The notes: generated by a model from the sequence alone, not told the origin. A DNA stretch of 64,000 bases from Cyanobacteria bacterium REEB67 (GCA_018971775.1 JAGXAB010000002.1:67001-131000); one strand, 5' to 3'. Shown: positions 32,187-41,552, numbered from the stretch's first letter. A program made the numbers and translations.

Positions 32187-33149
32187 TCATTCGATAGAGA
32201 CAGATGGATCAGCTGATGGTTCCAATTTTTCAGATTGGTCGCCTTTAATTTTCGATTTAGTGCGCCTGAACCTGATTAGCGCGTATTGCCCAATTGCGGA
32301 GCAAAGCGGCGTCATACCCATTATTAACAACAGCGGTGGCACCCCGTACACACCAGTCGACCGGACAGGATAAGTAACGGAAGCAAGAACAGTAAGTGCC
32401 GAAAGAGTAAGCAGGCAAGACAAAAAAGCACCGGCAAGGACGCACTTCTCCCCTCGCCTGGTGTGCGTAAAGTCAACACTGGCTTGCAAAAAAAGAAAGT
32501 TGATCAAGGCAAAAAAGATACCCACTATAGCTGCCGCCACGACTTCAACTACTTTCAAAGACAAAGGCGCTGAAAATGCCACCCACTCTGAGTGCGAGAT
32601 AGCGAAAAACATGAGCGGTATGACAATGAAAATCCATTGCGCGAAATTCAAAACGAAACTAGCGACAATCGTCGAGATACTTTTCAGGAAAATGGGAGAA
32701 CGTCTGCCGGAGTGCACTTGAGCAATGTAAACAATCAACTTACGACCGAGAAACTGGCCCGCAGCAAGGGCTCCGATCACAACGACGAGTGAAGGAATTA
32801 TTGTCGCTAAAGCACTCACGTTTCCAGCACCGGTGCAAAATGGCAAAAAAATCAGTGGCAGTCCATAGGCGTTTATGCGCACCATGGCTTTCGGCCGCAA
32901 TGCGGGACGCAAATGCAGGAGCCAGTTGAGCCATGCACTATTCGTCAGACCGCAGATAAAAAATACCGGCAAAAAGATAAGGGGAAGCAAACCGGCATCT
33001 CTAATTTCCGGAGTTGGCAGCACGAGCAGAGCAAAGAAAATTGGCCAGACCCAGAGATACAATGACGCCAGAAAATAGCCGGGCCAGTATGGCCGCGTTT
33101 CTATTTGCTCCCTGGTAACAGCAACGACACCGTTTTTTTCGCCACTCAT
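32187..33149 (-). CDS. polytopic membrane protein, longer tandem paralogue
   Basis: A 320-residue integral membrane protein with about eight hydrophobic segments and no recognised family. It begins with a cytoplasmic-looking ~25 residues and then YWPGYFLASLYLWVWPIFF. The region RINAYGLPLIFLPF matches RIDAFGLLAISIPV in the adjacent shorter gene, and the W-x-GYFL starts also match, so the two are tandem paralogues. Its ATG shares four bases with the stop of the other gene. Transport or envelope function is possible but cannot be told. Confidence 0.7.
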   Translation of the reverse strand: MSGEKNGVVAVTREQIETRPYWPGYFLASLYLWVWPIFFALLVLPTPEIRDAGLLPLIFLPVFFICGLTNSAWLNWLLHLRPALRPKAMVRINAYGLPLIFLPFCTGAGNVSALATIIPSLVVVIGALAAGQFLGRKLIVYIAQVHSGRRSPIFLKSISTIVASFVLNFAQWIFIVIPLMFFAISHSEWVAFSAPLSLKVVEVVAAAIVGIFFALINFLFLQASVDFTHTRRGEKCVLAGAFLSCLLTLSALTVLASVTYPVRSTGVYGVPPLLLIMGMTPLCSAIGQYALIRFRRTKSKIKGDQSEKLEPSADPSVSIE

Positions 33150-33655
33150 AATTTGCCGAGCCTTTTTATTTCCTCAGCGCCTGGCCGCAAATTCCGACAA
33201 CGCTCAAACATTGCGACATAAGTAAGCTGCGCTGAAAGACTTGTGGCAAGCGTGCCGGCAAGGGTGAGGGCGAAAAAGTTCTCGGGCGACTGAAGAAGAA
33301 GCTGCGTAATTTTTGTCTCGGCAGACAAAAACAGAGCAACCGGAATACTGATTGCCAGAAGACCGAAGGCATCGATTCGTCGGCAAAGTTTTTTTCTCAC
33401 AAGAAGCGGGCAGTTTCGTATATTTCCAGTCAGACAACCATTCAGCAGACCAAGAAAAATCCCCAAGAACCAGATTTTCGGCATCATTGCGACAAAGTCA
33501 TAAGGTCCATCAAAACCTTTGTCCGCACACAACCCGTATAAAATTAAACCAATGAGAACGATCCAAAAGGCATTCAGATAAGCAGTCAAAAGGAAGTAGC
33601 CCCTCCATAAAGGTTGAGGCTTTTGCTGGTCGACTTTTATCCCCGCTCCACTCAT
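33146..33655 (-). CDS. polytopic membrane protein, shorter tandem paralogue
   Basis: A ~169-residue protein with four hydrophobic segments, related to the N-terminal half of the 320-residue neighbour (shared WRGYFLLTAYLNAFW and RIDAFGLLAISIP elements). It ends where the neighbour continues with about four more helices, so it is either a natural half-length form or a degraded duplicate. Start at 33655 by hydrophobicity pattern; the frame is open to 33733. It is the first gene of the pair, downstream of a possible regulatory repeat at 33726. Confidence 0.6.
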   Translation of the reverse strand: MSGAGIKVDQQKPQPLWRGYFLLTAYLNAFWIVLIGLILYGLCADKGFDGPYDFVAMMPKIWFLGIFLGLLNGCLTGNIRNCPLLVRKKLCRRIDAFGLLAISIPVALFLSAETKITQLLLQSPENFFALTLAGTLATSLSAQLTYVAMFERCRNLRPGAEEIKRLGKL

Positions 33656-33725
33656 AAATCCATCATAGCGCCTGGCCGAAAATCGCAAAACATAAACCTG
33701 CGCTAGCTTCACGCCGTCCGACAAA

Positions 33726-33747
33726 GCGGTCACAAGTCGGTCACGCC
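33726..33747 (-). promoter_or_regulatory. second copy of the 11-bp tandem repeat box
   Basis: Read on the minus strand, GGCGTGACCGA is followed directly by CTTGTGACCGC. This shares the 12-mer GACTTGTGACCG with the site at 10620. It lies in the divergent gap between the membrane-protein pair (70 nt from 33655) and the metalloprotease gene (about 90 nt from 33835), so it could serve either. Confidence 0.35.
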
Positions 33748-33834
33748 TCAGTCATCCCATCGCCACGTGACATCTGTATGTTTGAAATATAGACGAAGCC
33801 GCTCGTCCCCCGGCCCAACACACAGGACTCGAAA

Positions 33835-34996
33835 ATGACGAAAAAACCGCCTAAAGCCCACAGATTTAGCCTTTTACTAATCGCCCTCTTTTTGTCCACC
33901 GCCGCCAACCTTACCAACATAACCGCCGCAAACGCCCAGGGCTACGCCCTCAACCTCGGCCTCAACCTCCTCTCCCGCGCCACCGGAGTCCGCCTCATGC
34001 CCGCAGGCATGTCCGGCTATGACGCCAACTACAATGCCGCCGTCGGCTCCTACAACCGCGGCGTTAAATTGCTCAACGCAGAGCGCTACAGCGAAGCGCG
34101 CTATGTTCGAGCAAGTCTATCCGCTGATGCCCGGCCTCTACGGCTGCCTCGGCGAGTGCAGATTGGAAGCGGGTAGAAATCAGGAAGCGATGCAGTGCTT
34201 CCTGATGGCCGAAAGCCAGGGCGATCGCAGCGAAAACGTCGCTTACAGAAAGGGCCTTTGCGCTGTTCGCCTCGCCAATTACACTGTTGCCCGGGACTCT
34301 TTCCGTCAATACCTGGGCAATAACAGCCACGGCCGTCACGCCAAGCACGCTCAAGAATGTCTCGCTATCGTCGAACACAATTTCCTCAACCAGTCCAACG
34401 ACAATTACCTGGCCGACGCCTCCAAAAACGGCATCAAACGCTGGAACACCAACGGCAAGCCGATCCTCGTCTACATCAAAGCTGACGCATCGCTCAAAGG
34501 CTTCCACCCGGAATACGTCCAGCTCCTCCAGCAGTCCTTCATGGACTGGACCAATGGCACGAACGGCGCCGTCAGTTTCGTCCAGACTCAGGACCCCAGC
34601 CAGGCGCAAATCACCTGCTACTGGACCGACAAACAGTCTGATTTCGACAGCTCAAAAGAACTCGGCGAATGCCAGAACACGCTCTCGAATGGGTACATCA
34701 ATCACTCCGAGATCAAACTTTCCACCCTCGTCGGCCACGCCCGCGATATCCCGACTGAAGTCTTCCCCGAAGCCAAAGCCGTAGCCCTGCACGAAATCGG
34801 TCACGCTCTCGGTCTGGCTCACTCGAGCACTTCCTTCGACATCATGTATCCGACAGCTGCTCCCAAAGGCCTGGAATTCAATTTGACCAGACGTGATCTG
34901 AATACGGTCGTTGCCCTCTACTCAATCAATCCGGAGCAGATTGCAACGGCTTCCGAAAGCCAGATTCAAGCCTTCGCCGCCAACGGCTTCAAATAA
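33835..34996 (+). pseudogene. matrixin-type zinc metalloprotease with TPR region, frameshifted
   Basis: Two overlapping frames make one gene. The first (from 33835) supplies a signal peptide (FSLLLIALFLSTAANLTN) and the start of a TPR (SYNRGVKLLNAERYSEAR). The second, +1 relative to it, continues AMFEQVYPLMPGLYGCLGE, a second repeat, and then a metalloprotease domain with HEIGHALGLAHS (three zinc His and the catalytic Glu) and MYPTA as Met-turn. The join is at GCGCGC (34096-34101). Restoring one GC unit gives an unbroken reading through SEARAMFEQ, so the cause is a 2-bp contraction or an assembly error. If real, the protease lacks its export signal and is probably inactive as a secreted enzyme. 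Confidence 0.85.
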
Positions 34997-35030
34997 AAAG
35001 TATCAGCGCCTTAACCACCACCACATAAGC

Positions 35031-35062
35031 AAAAGGGCCAGGAGAAAACTCCGGGCCCTTTT
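35031..35062. terminator. bidirectional terminator
   Basis: AAAAGGGCC-A-GGAG and CTCC-G-GGCCCTTTT pair around AAAA, with A and T runs on both ends. It lies between the convergent metalloprotease and acyl-CoA dehydrogenase genes. Confidence 0.85.
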
Positions 35063-35099
35063 GTCTATTGGCTTTAGCTACTAGCTCAAGGCAAATGCC

Positions 35100-36287
35100 T
35101 TAGACCATGGCGAGCGGTTTTTCGTTCGGCTTGCCGTTGGCGTAGCGGATACCGAGCGCATCCTGACCGATGATCAGGCGCTGGATTTCGCGGGTGCCTT
35201 CGTAGATGTTGAGCACTTTGGCGTCGCGGAACATACGCTCGACCGGATACTCATCAGAGAAGCCGTAACCACCAAAGATCTGGACTGCGTTGTGAGCGTG
35301 CTTGTTGGCCGCTTCGCCGCAGAAGAGTTTGGCGATCGATGTTTCACGTGAGTTGCGTACCTGCTTATTTTTCAGGTGAGCGGCACGCAGATAGAGCAAA
35401 CGTCCGGCTTCGCAGTCGGTAACCATATCGGCAATCATTGCCTGTACCTGCTGGTGTTCGCCTATAGGCACGCCGAAGGTCTTGCGCTGCATCGCATACT
35501 TGGTGCAAGCATCGATACATCCCTGGACGACGCCGACAGCTCCGGCAGCGACCGAGAAGCGGCCGTTATCGAGGGCTGACATGGCGATTTTGAAGCCTTC
35601 GCCGACCTGACCGAGCATGTTTTCTTTGGGCACGCGCACTTCATCGAGGAAGAGGCTGGCGGTATCGGAAGCGCGCAGGCCGAGCTTGCCGTGGATCGCT
35701 TGAGCTTCGAAGCCCTTCGACTTGGTGTCGACGATGAAGCAGCAGATGCCTTTGTGCTTGAGAGCCGGATCGACTGTTGCGAAGATCAGCGCGTAGTGCG
35801 CGATCGTGCCGCAGGAGATCCAGGTCTTCGAACCGGAGAGGATGTAATCGTCGCCGTCTTTGACGGCGCGGGTCTGCTGGTTACCGGCATCGGAACCGGC
35901 TTCCGGCTCGGTCAAACCATAGCAACCGAGATATTCGCCGCTACACATTTTTGGCAGGTAGAATTGTTTCTGCTCTTCGGTGCCCCATTTCAAAATGGTC
36001 AGTGCAACCAGTGAAGTTTGTACGGAGAAAAGGGTGCGGGTGGAAGAACAAACACGGTTTACTTCTTCGGTCATCAAACCGTAAGCGATGTAGTCCATGC
36101 CGAGGCCGCCGTATTTTTCCGGGACGGGGCAACCAAGGAAGCCTTCAGCGAAAATTTTCTTGGCGATATCCCAATCGAATTTTCCGGCGCGATCGTTCAT
36201 TTGCGCTTTCGGCGCGATTTCCCGTTCAGCAAAATCGCGCATGTGTTTGCGCATCGAAATCTGCTCGGGTGTGAAATCAAAATCCAT
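35100..36287 (-). CDS. acyl-CoA dehydrogenase
   Basis: A 395-residue flavoprotein of the acyl-CoA dehydrogenase family, oxidising an acyl-CoA to the 2-enoyl-CoA and passing electrons to ETF. Signatures: CYGLTEPEAGSDAG (flavin site), KTWISCG, RKTFGVPIGEHQQVQ, and QIFGGYGFSDEYPVER followed by NIYEGTREIQR, which holds the catalytic Glu. Chain-length specificity is not readable; with an aminotransferase and a semialdehyde dehydrogenase upstream, glutaryl-CoA or a short branched acyl-CoA is plausible. It is the last gene of the three-gene minus-strand operon. Confidence 0.93.
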   Translation of the reverse strand: MDFDFTPEQISMRKHMRDFAEREIAPKAQMNDRAGKFDWDIAKKIFAEGFLGCPVPEKYGGLGMDYIAYGLMTEEVNRVCSSTRTLFSVQTSLVALTILKWGTEEQKQFYLPKMCSGEYLGCYGLTEPEAGSDAGNQQTRAVKDGDDYILSGSKTWISCGTIAHYALIFATVDPALKHKGICCFIVDTKSKGFEAQAIHGKLGLRASDTASLFLDEVRVPKENMLGQVGEGFKIAMSALDNGRFSVAAGAVGVVQGCIDACTKYAMQRKTFGVPIGEHQQVQAMIADMVTDCEAGRLLYLRAAHLKNKQVRNSRETSIAKLFCGEAANKHAHNAVQIFGGYGFSDEYPVERMFRDAKVLNIYEGTREIQRLIIGQDALGIRYANGKPNEKPLAMV

Positions 36288-36333
36288 ATATCTATCTCCA
36301 AATATTCGATTTTTTCAACTACTTACTTTCGCT

Positions 36334-37896
36334 CTATTTATTTTCGCTGCCGGCGACGAGCTCATCGGTGTCGATCTGGGCTTTTTGCAATCTACCGGAG
36401 TAGTCGATATATATCGATTTCCATTCGGTAAATTGATCGATTGCAGTGGTGCCGGCTTCACGTTGGCCGTTACCAGTTTGCTTGACGCCACCGAAAGGAA
36501 GCTGAATTTCAGCGCCGATTGTCGGAGCGTTGATATAAACGATGCCTGACTCCAGATCTTCAATCGCTCTAAAAGCGCGGTTGATGTCGCGGGTGTACAT
36601 CGAGAGGGAAAGACCAAACTGTGTGCCGTTGGCAACAGCTATGGCCTCATCGAAATTTTCCACAGGGATAATCGCCGTCACTGGTCCGAAGATTTCTTCC
36701 TGGGCGATGCGCATGTCGGCTTTGACATCGCAAAATACGGTCGGCTCATGGAAGAAGCCCTTGCCGAGCTCGCCTTCGGAGAGAATGTTGCCGCCGCACA
36801 GAAGTGTGGCGCCTTCTTTTTTACCGATTTCGACGTATTCGTGCACAGACTCGAGCTGGCCTTTGTTGACCACGGGACCGACTTCGTTTTCGGGGTTCAA
36901 ACCGTTGCCGATTTTGAGAGCCATGGTCATGTTTTTGAATTTTTCACAAAATTCTGCGTAGCGTGCTTTGTGCACGATGACGCGGCTGGCGGCGGTGCAA
37001 CGTTGACCGGCGGTACCGAAAGCCCCCCAGAGGGCGCCTTCGAGAGCGAGGTCGATATCAGCATCGTCCATAACGCAGATGGCATTTTTGCCACCGAGTT
37101 CGCAGGAGACTTTCTTCATCAGCTGGCCGCAGCGACCGGCGACGTGGCGGCCGACTTCGTTGGAACCGGTAAGCGAAATCATCGCCACGCGGGGATCTTC
37201 AACGATGGCGTTGCCGACTTTGCCGCCAGAGCCTGTGACCAGGTTGAGCACGCCCGGCGGCAAGCCGGCTTCGTTCAAAATCTCGACGAACATCAGAGCG
37301 CAAAGCGGTGTATCGGAAGCGGGCTTGATCACGACGGTATTGCCGGCGACAAGCGCAGGGAGAATCTTCCAAGAAGGGATGGCGATCGGGAAATTCCAGG
37401 GTGTGATCAAACCGACAACGCCTAAGGGCTGTCTGATCGACATGGCAAATTTCATCGGCAATTCGCTCGGTACGGTTTGACCGACGAGACGACGGCCTTC
37501 GCCGGCGACATACTTGGCCATATCGATCGCTTCTTGCACATCGCCGCGAGCTTCTTTGAGCACTTTGCCCATTTCTCTGGTCATGGTGCGGGCCAGCTCT
37601 TCTTTGCGCGTTTCGAGCAAGTGAGCGGCTTTCAAGATGATTTCAGCGCGGTGCGGAGCGGGTGTGTGCTTCCAGGCGTGAAGAGCTTTGTCAGCGGCGT
37701 CGATGGCATCTTTCACATCTTCGACAGTGGAAGAGGCGAAATGACCGATTACTTCGGAGCTGTTAGCCGGGTTATAGCTGGCGAAAGTTTCGCCTGATTT
37801 TGATTTGACCTGACGGCCATTGATGTAGTTGCCGTAGGTTTGCGGCTTCTCAGTTTTGGCGGCGGTTGATTCCGGAGCTTTGGTGGTGGAACTCAT
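36334..37896 (-). CDS. NAD(P)-dependent aldehyde dehydrogenase
   Basis: A 520-residue aldehyde dehydrogenase with ITPWNFPIAIPSWK (cofactor-binding), VIKPASDTPL, the catalytic Glu in CELGGKN, the nucleophile Cys in GTAGQRCTAASR, and EEIFGPV. The closest recalled types are 2-oxoglutarate semialdehyde, succinate semialdehyde and aminoadipate semialdehyde dehydrogenases. Genes on both sides suggest it oxidises the semialdehyde made by the class III aminotransferase upstream (66 nt gap). The N-terminal ~20 residues are a Thr/Lys/Ala-rich extension. Confidence 0.92.
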   Translation of the reverse strand: MSSTTKAPESTAAKTEKPQTYGNYINGRQVKSKSGETFASYNPANSSEVIGHFASSTVEDVKDAIDAADKALHAWKHTPAPHRAEIILKAAHLLETRKEELARTMTREMGKVLKEARGDVQEAIDMAKYVAGEGRRLVGQTVPSELPMKFAMSIRQPLGVVGLITPWNFPIAIPSWKILPALVAGNTVVIKPASDTPLCALMFVEILNEAGLPPGVLNLVTGSGGKVGNAIVEDPRVAMISLTGSNEVGRHVAGRCGQLMKKVSCELGGKNAICVMDDADIDLALEGALWGAFGTAGQRCTAASRVIVHKARYAEFCEKFKNMTMALKIGNGLNPENEVGPVVNKGQLESVHEYVEIGKKEGATLLCGGNILSEGELGKGFFHEPTVFCDVKADMRIAQEEIFGPVTAIIPVENFDEAIAVANGTQFGLSLSMYTRDINRAFRAIEDLESGIVYINAPTIGAEIQLPFGGVKQTGNGQREAGTTAIDQFTEWKSIYIDYSGRLQKAQIDTDELVAGSENK

Positions 37897-37962
37897 GTCT
37901 AATTTATCCTCAGTATTTGGATAATCCCGGCCATGCGGCCGGGATCAGGTTTCAAGCGACCA

Positions 37963-39264
37963 TTAAAGGGTCATGCATTTTTCCAGGATTTCCATGCCTT
38001 TTTCGGCCTCGCTGTCGGAGAGAGTGAGAGGCGGAATCAAGCGGATGACTTGACCGGCAACGCCGCAGGTCAAAACGATCATTTTGTGTTCGAGGCATTT
38101 TTCAGCAACCATATCGGCAATTTTCTTGCTCGGATTGCCGTGCTCGTCGTTGAATTCGATACCGATCATCATGCCGCGACCGCGTACTTCGCCAATGTGC
38201 TTGTTCTTTTCGGCAAACTTGCGCAGGCGAGTGATCATCATATTGCCGACTTTCTCGGCACGCTCACAAAGCTTTTCTTCCTGGATCACCTGGATGGTGG
38301 CAAGAGCCGCAGCGCAGGAAACAGGATTGCCACCAAATGTGCTGCCGTGACGTCCGGCCGGCCATTTGTGGGTGAGAGCGCTCTTGGAAATGAAGGCAGC
38401 AAGCGGCATGCCGCCGGCGATTGCTTTGGCCATGAGCATGATGTCGGGCTCGACATTTTCATGCTGGCAGGCAAACATCTGACCGGTGCGGGCAAATCCG
38501 GACTGCACTTCGTCGATGATCAAAAGGATGCCGTGCTCGTCGGCGATCTTGCGCAAAGCAGGCAAGAAGCCGGGCGGCGGAGCAACGAAACCACCTTCAC
38601 CTTGAATCGGTTCGACGATGAAAGCAGCAACTTGATCAGGGTGCACAATCTGGTGGAAGAGAACGTCGATTTCTTTCAATGTCTCAGCAACGACTTTGGC
38701 GCCGTCGCCGCGGAAGTGCGAACGATACTCATAAGGGAAAGGCACGGTGTGAATAGAACCAGGCAGGGGCTCGTATTTTTCACGGTAATAGAGCTTGGAG
38801 GTCGTCAAAGCTGTGGTGAAAATCGTCCGACCGTGGAAAGAACCGCGGAAGTTGATTATGCAAGGGCGACCAGTGACGTACTTGGCCATTTTACAGGCGC
38901 CTTCGACCGCTTCTGCACCGGAGTTTGTCAGGAAAACACTGTCGAGAGATTTGAAAGGGGCAATTTCGACGAGCTTTTTAGCCAGGTCGATGTAGCCTTT
39001 GTGGTGAGTGGTCACTGATGTGTGCATCAGCTCACCGACTTGTTTTTGCACGGCGGCTACTACTTTAGGATGGCAATGACCGACACTTGTCACTGCGATG
39101 CCGCAGGCAAAGTCCAGGTACGCATCACCATTCATATCGTAGATATAAGAACCGCTCGCCCTTTCGGCAACGATTCTCGCGGACCGGGCCAGGACTGGAT
39201 TGACAAACTTGTCGTCCATGTCCAGGTAAGCCTGGTTTTTGTTTTTAATATCAGCCATTACCAT
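37963..39264 (-). CDS. class III PLP aminotransferase (GABA/ornithine type)
   Basis: A 433-residue omega-aminotransferase that moves an amino group from a distal amine to 2-oxoglutarate or pyruvate. Motifs: FLTNSGAEAVEGACKMAK, FRGSFHGRT, VEPIQGEGGF, LLIIDEVQSGFARTG, and the PLP Lys in LMAKAIAGGMPL. The family includes 4-aminobutyrate, 5-aminovalerate, acetylornithine and beta-alanine aminotransferases; the arginine-pathway enzyme is less likely because no arg genes are near. With the downstream aldehyde and acyl-CoA dehydrogenases a lysine (5-aminovalerate to glutarate) or GABA-type catabolic route is inferred. GGAG precedes the ATG by 7 nt. Confidence 0.9.
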   Translation of the reverse strand: MVMADIKNKNQAYLDMDDKFVNPVLARSARIVAERASGSYIYDMNGDAYLDFACGIAVTSVGHCHPKVVAAVQKQVGELMHTSVTTHHKGYIDLAKKLVEIAPFKSLDSVFLTNSGAEAVEGACKMAKYVTGRPCIINFRGSFHGRTIFTTALTTSKLYYREKYEPLPGSIHTVPFPYEYRSHFRGDGAKVVAETLKEIDVLFHQIVHPDQVAAFIVEPIQGEGGFVAPPPGFLPALRKIADEHGILLIIDEVQSGFARTGQMFACQHENVEPDIMLMAKAIAGGMPLAAFISKSALTHKWPAGRHGSTFGGNPVSCAAALATIQVIQEEKLCERAEKVGNMMITRLRKFAEKNKHIGEVRGRGMMIGIEFNDEHGNPSKKIADMVAEKCLEHKMIVLTCGVAGQVIRLIPPLTLSDSEAEKGMEILEKCMTL

Positions 39265-39574
39265 TGAGAACTCCTTTAGCCTTAAAAAAATCGCTGGAAA
39301 AAGCCCGGAATCCCTTCCAGTAGCGCGATTGCTCAGGTCTGAAAACTATAGCAACAAAACATAAAGAACCAGTTCTTATTTATGATTCTGTCCGCTTTGG
39401 GCTCCTTGACAGCCTCTGCCTATAGCTTACCAACTAACAAAACGGTTTGCTAGAGTCCCCACCCACTCTCGGATCACAGTAGGGGCCAGGGTTTCGAGCC
39501 TCATTAAACGCATCTCTAAAATGCCATGTTTCAATCGGTCCCCAGAGCGAGCATTTTTACCTATACTGAAACCC
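39265..39574. promoter_or_regulatory. divergent regulatory region with AAGAAC inverted repeat
   Basis: This 310-bp gap separates the aminotransferase operon (leftward) from the polyketide cluster (rightward). It contains AAGAAC-CA-GTTCTT at 39364-39377, a compact inverted repeat suited to a dimeric regulator. A TTGACA at 39410 has no matching -10 box at proper spacing. An open frame reaches from 39521 into the methyltransferase but is probably not translated before 39575. Confidence 0.35.
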
Positions 39575-40285
39575 ATGCTTATTCGTAAACGCGTCCCCGA
39601 AATAATGGACGACCCGCTCCTCGCCCCAGACTTGCACGAAGCCGCGCTGCAAGGTCTGGAGCGTCTAAACACACTCAGCGACGGCGTCGGGGTACTGGCC
39701 GGGCCGATCATTTCTCTAGCGGAAAAGCTAAACGCAGAGAGGCCGGGTCGCATCATAACCGTCTTGGATATCGCGTGCGGAGCAGGCGATTTGCCTGTGC
39801 AGCTTTATGCACATTTGAAAAAACGGGCACTAAACGTCAGAGTCCACGGTCTAGATATCAGCGAGGTGGCAGTGCAGTATGCCAGCGCAAAAGGACGGAC
39901 GGCAGGCAGTGGTTGCACTTTCAGCCGACACGATGTTTTGCAAGATGAGCTGCCGGACGGCTACGACGTCATCACAACCTCGCTATTTACGCATCATCTG
40001 GACCCACCGGAAATCAAAACATTAATGGCAAAAATGGCGGCAAAAGCAAATCATCTGGTCCTGGTCAATGACCTCGAACGTTCCTGGACGAGCCTGTGGA
40101 GCGTCGCGCTGGCCACACGCCTGGTGACGACTTCTGCTGTCGTGCATCATGACGGACCGGCTTCAGTGCGTGCCGCTTTCACCGCCGCAGAAATGCTCGA
40201 TATGGCCCGGCAAGCCGGATTGAATGGAGCAAAAGTACAGGGCCACTGGCCCTGTCGTATATTACTCAGCTGGCAGAAGCACTAA
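39575..40285 (+). CDS. SAM-dependent methyltransferase of a type III PKS cluster
   Basis: A ~236-residue class I methyltransferase. The SAM-binding motif I reads VLDIACGAGDLPVQL, motif II region LDISEVAVQYA, and DVITTSLFTHHL is the usual post-I element. The start MLIRKRVPEIMDD is typical, as recalled, of methyltransferases that sit beside bacterial type III polyketide synthases. It probably O- or C-methylates the polyketide product. The oxidoreductase gene starts 1 nt after its stop, so the three genes form a tight operon. An upstream in-frame ATG at 39521 adds 18 atypical residues. Confidence 0.85.
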   Translation: MLIRKRVPEIMDDPLLAPDLHEAALQGLERLNTLSDGVGVLAGPIISLAEKLNAERPGRIITVLDIACGAGDLPVQLYAHLKKRALNVRVHGLDISEVAVQYASAKGRTAGSGCTFSRHDVLQDELPDGYDVITTSLFTHHLDPPEIKTLMAKMAAKANHLVLVNDLERSWTSLWSVALATRLVTTSAVVHHDGPASVRAAFTAAEMLDMARQAGLNGAKVQGHWPCRILLSWQKH

Positions 40286-40286
40286 T

Positions 40287-41552
40287 ATGCTCACCCCTCC
40301 TGATACCACCTCACCCGATCAATCCCTTCAACGCTCCTGGGACGTAGTGATCATCGGAGCCGGTCCAGCCGGTGCCGTCAGCGCTTATCAACTGGCTCGC
40401 CTGGGCAAAAAAGTCCTGCTCGTCGACAAGGCATCATTTCCCCGGGACAAAGTCTGTGGATCTTGCTTGAGCGCCCGCACTCTCGGCTACCTGACCGAAG
40501 CCGGCCTTGGACATGTGGTCAGCGAGCTCGGCGCCCAGCCGATCGGGAATCTACATTTGCGCACTGCCGGTGGTGCATCTACCATCGCCTTCCCGATCGG
40601 ATTTGCCGTTTCCAGGCAAAGTCTTGATCAAGCCATCGTCGAAAAAGCACAGTCAGTCGGAGCGCTTTTTCTCCCAAGCACAACAGCCCTTGTCGGCGCT
40701 CTTGCCGGCTCTACACGCACGGTCATCCTGGAGACGGCCGGCGTTTACACAGCGGTGCAATCCGCTTGCGTACTGGTTTGCGACGGTGTCAACGGCCGCG
40801 CCCTAAATGAACTTAGCAGTGAAGAAAAAGATCGATTCAAACCGACAGTCTCAGCAAACTCGCGCATCGGGTCCGGTGCGGTGGTGTCGCTGCCGGACAA
40901 CGAAGCAGGCTTGTATTACAGACCCGGTACCATTTATATGGCCCTGGATAAAAACGGTTACGTCGGCATTGTCTGCATGGAAAACAACAAAATCGACCTG
41001 GCCGGTGCCTTCGAGCCCGCCTACACTCGCATGCATGGCTCGACCCGGGCAGCAGCAGCGAAAATATTGCGCGATGCCGGTTTACCATTTTTGCACGTTT
41101 TCGAAACAGCCGAATGGCTCGGCACTGCTCCTTATACCAGACACCGCGAAACGCTCGCGGCCGAAAGACTTTTTATTGTAGGCGATGCAGCCTCGTACGG
41201 CGAACCATTTACCGGTGAAGGTATAGGCTGGGCTGTAAAAAGTGCACTACTGGCAGTGCCTCTTGTCGAACGCGCTCTTGCCGGTTGGGATAACAGCCTC
41301 GTTGGCGAATGGCAGAGGATCCACAAAACCATGGTGGCAAATAGACAGCGCCTCAGCTTGACTCTCGGAGGCTGGTTGAGACATGAATTTTCGATTACAA
41401 CACTTGTACGCTTGCTCAGAATAGCGCCAATCCTGGCCGGACCTTTCGTCAATGCAATCAATCGCTGTTCGCCCGATTTTGCAGACAAACAAGGCAAGCG
41501 CAAGCAGACTTTTAAACTGAGTATGGCCAGCAAGGTGGGACAGCCGAAATGA
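40287..41552 (+). CDS. FAD-dependent oxidoreductase (geranylgeranyl reductase/halogenase-like)
   Basis: A ~421-residue flavoprotein with the Rossmann motif VVIIGAGPAGAVSAYQLA and LLVDKASFPRDKVCGSCLSA, the CGx pattern of the geranylgeranyl-reductase/hydroxylase group, and a second FAD motif LFIVGDAASYGEPFTGEGIGWA. It is likely to hydroxylate or reduce the polyketide intermediate. It sits between the methyltransferase and the PKS, overlapping the latter by four bases (ATGA). The ATG at 40287 is preferred; an earlier start would lie inside the methyltransferase gene. Confidence 0.88.
   Translation: MLTPPDTTSPDQSLQRSWDVVIIGAGPAGAVSAYQLARLGKKVLLVDKASFPRDKVCGSCLSARTLGYLTEAGLGHVVSELGAQPIGNLHLRTAGGASTIAFPIGFAVSRQSLDQAIVEKAQSVGALFLPSTTALVGALAGSTRTVILETAGVYTAVQSACVLVCDGVNGRALNELSSEEKDRFKPTVSANSRIGSGAVVSLPDNEAGLYYRPGTIYMALDKNGYVGIVCMENNKIDLAGAFEPAYTRMHGSTRAAAAKILRDAGLPFLHVFETAEWLGTAPYTRHRETLAAERLFIVGDAASYGEPFTGEGIGWAVKSALLAVPLVERALAGWDNSLVGEWQRIHKTMVANRQRLSLTLGGWLRHEFSITTLVRLLRIAPILAGPFVNAINRCSPDFADKQGKRKQTFKLSMASKVGQPK

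Noticed and set aside
37933..39018. A 361-codon plus-strand open frame
   Set aside because: It is antisense to the class III aminotransferase, whose motifs and ribosome site are clear. The frame is a shadow of codon bias.
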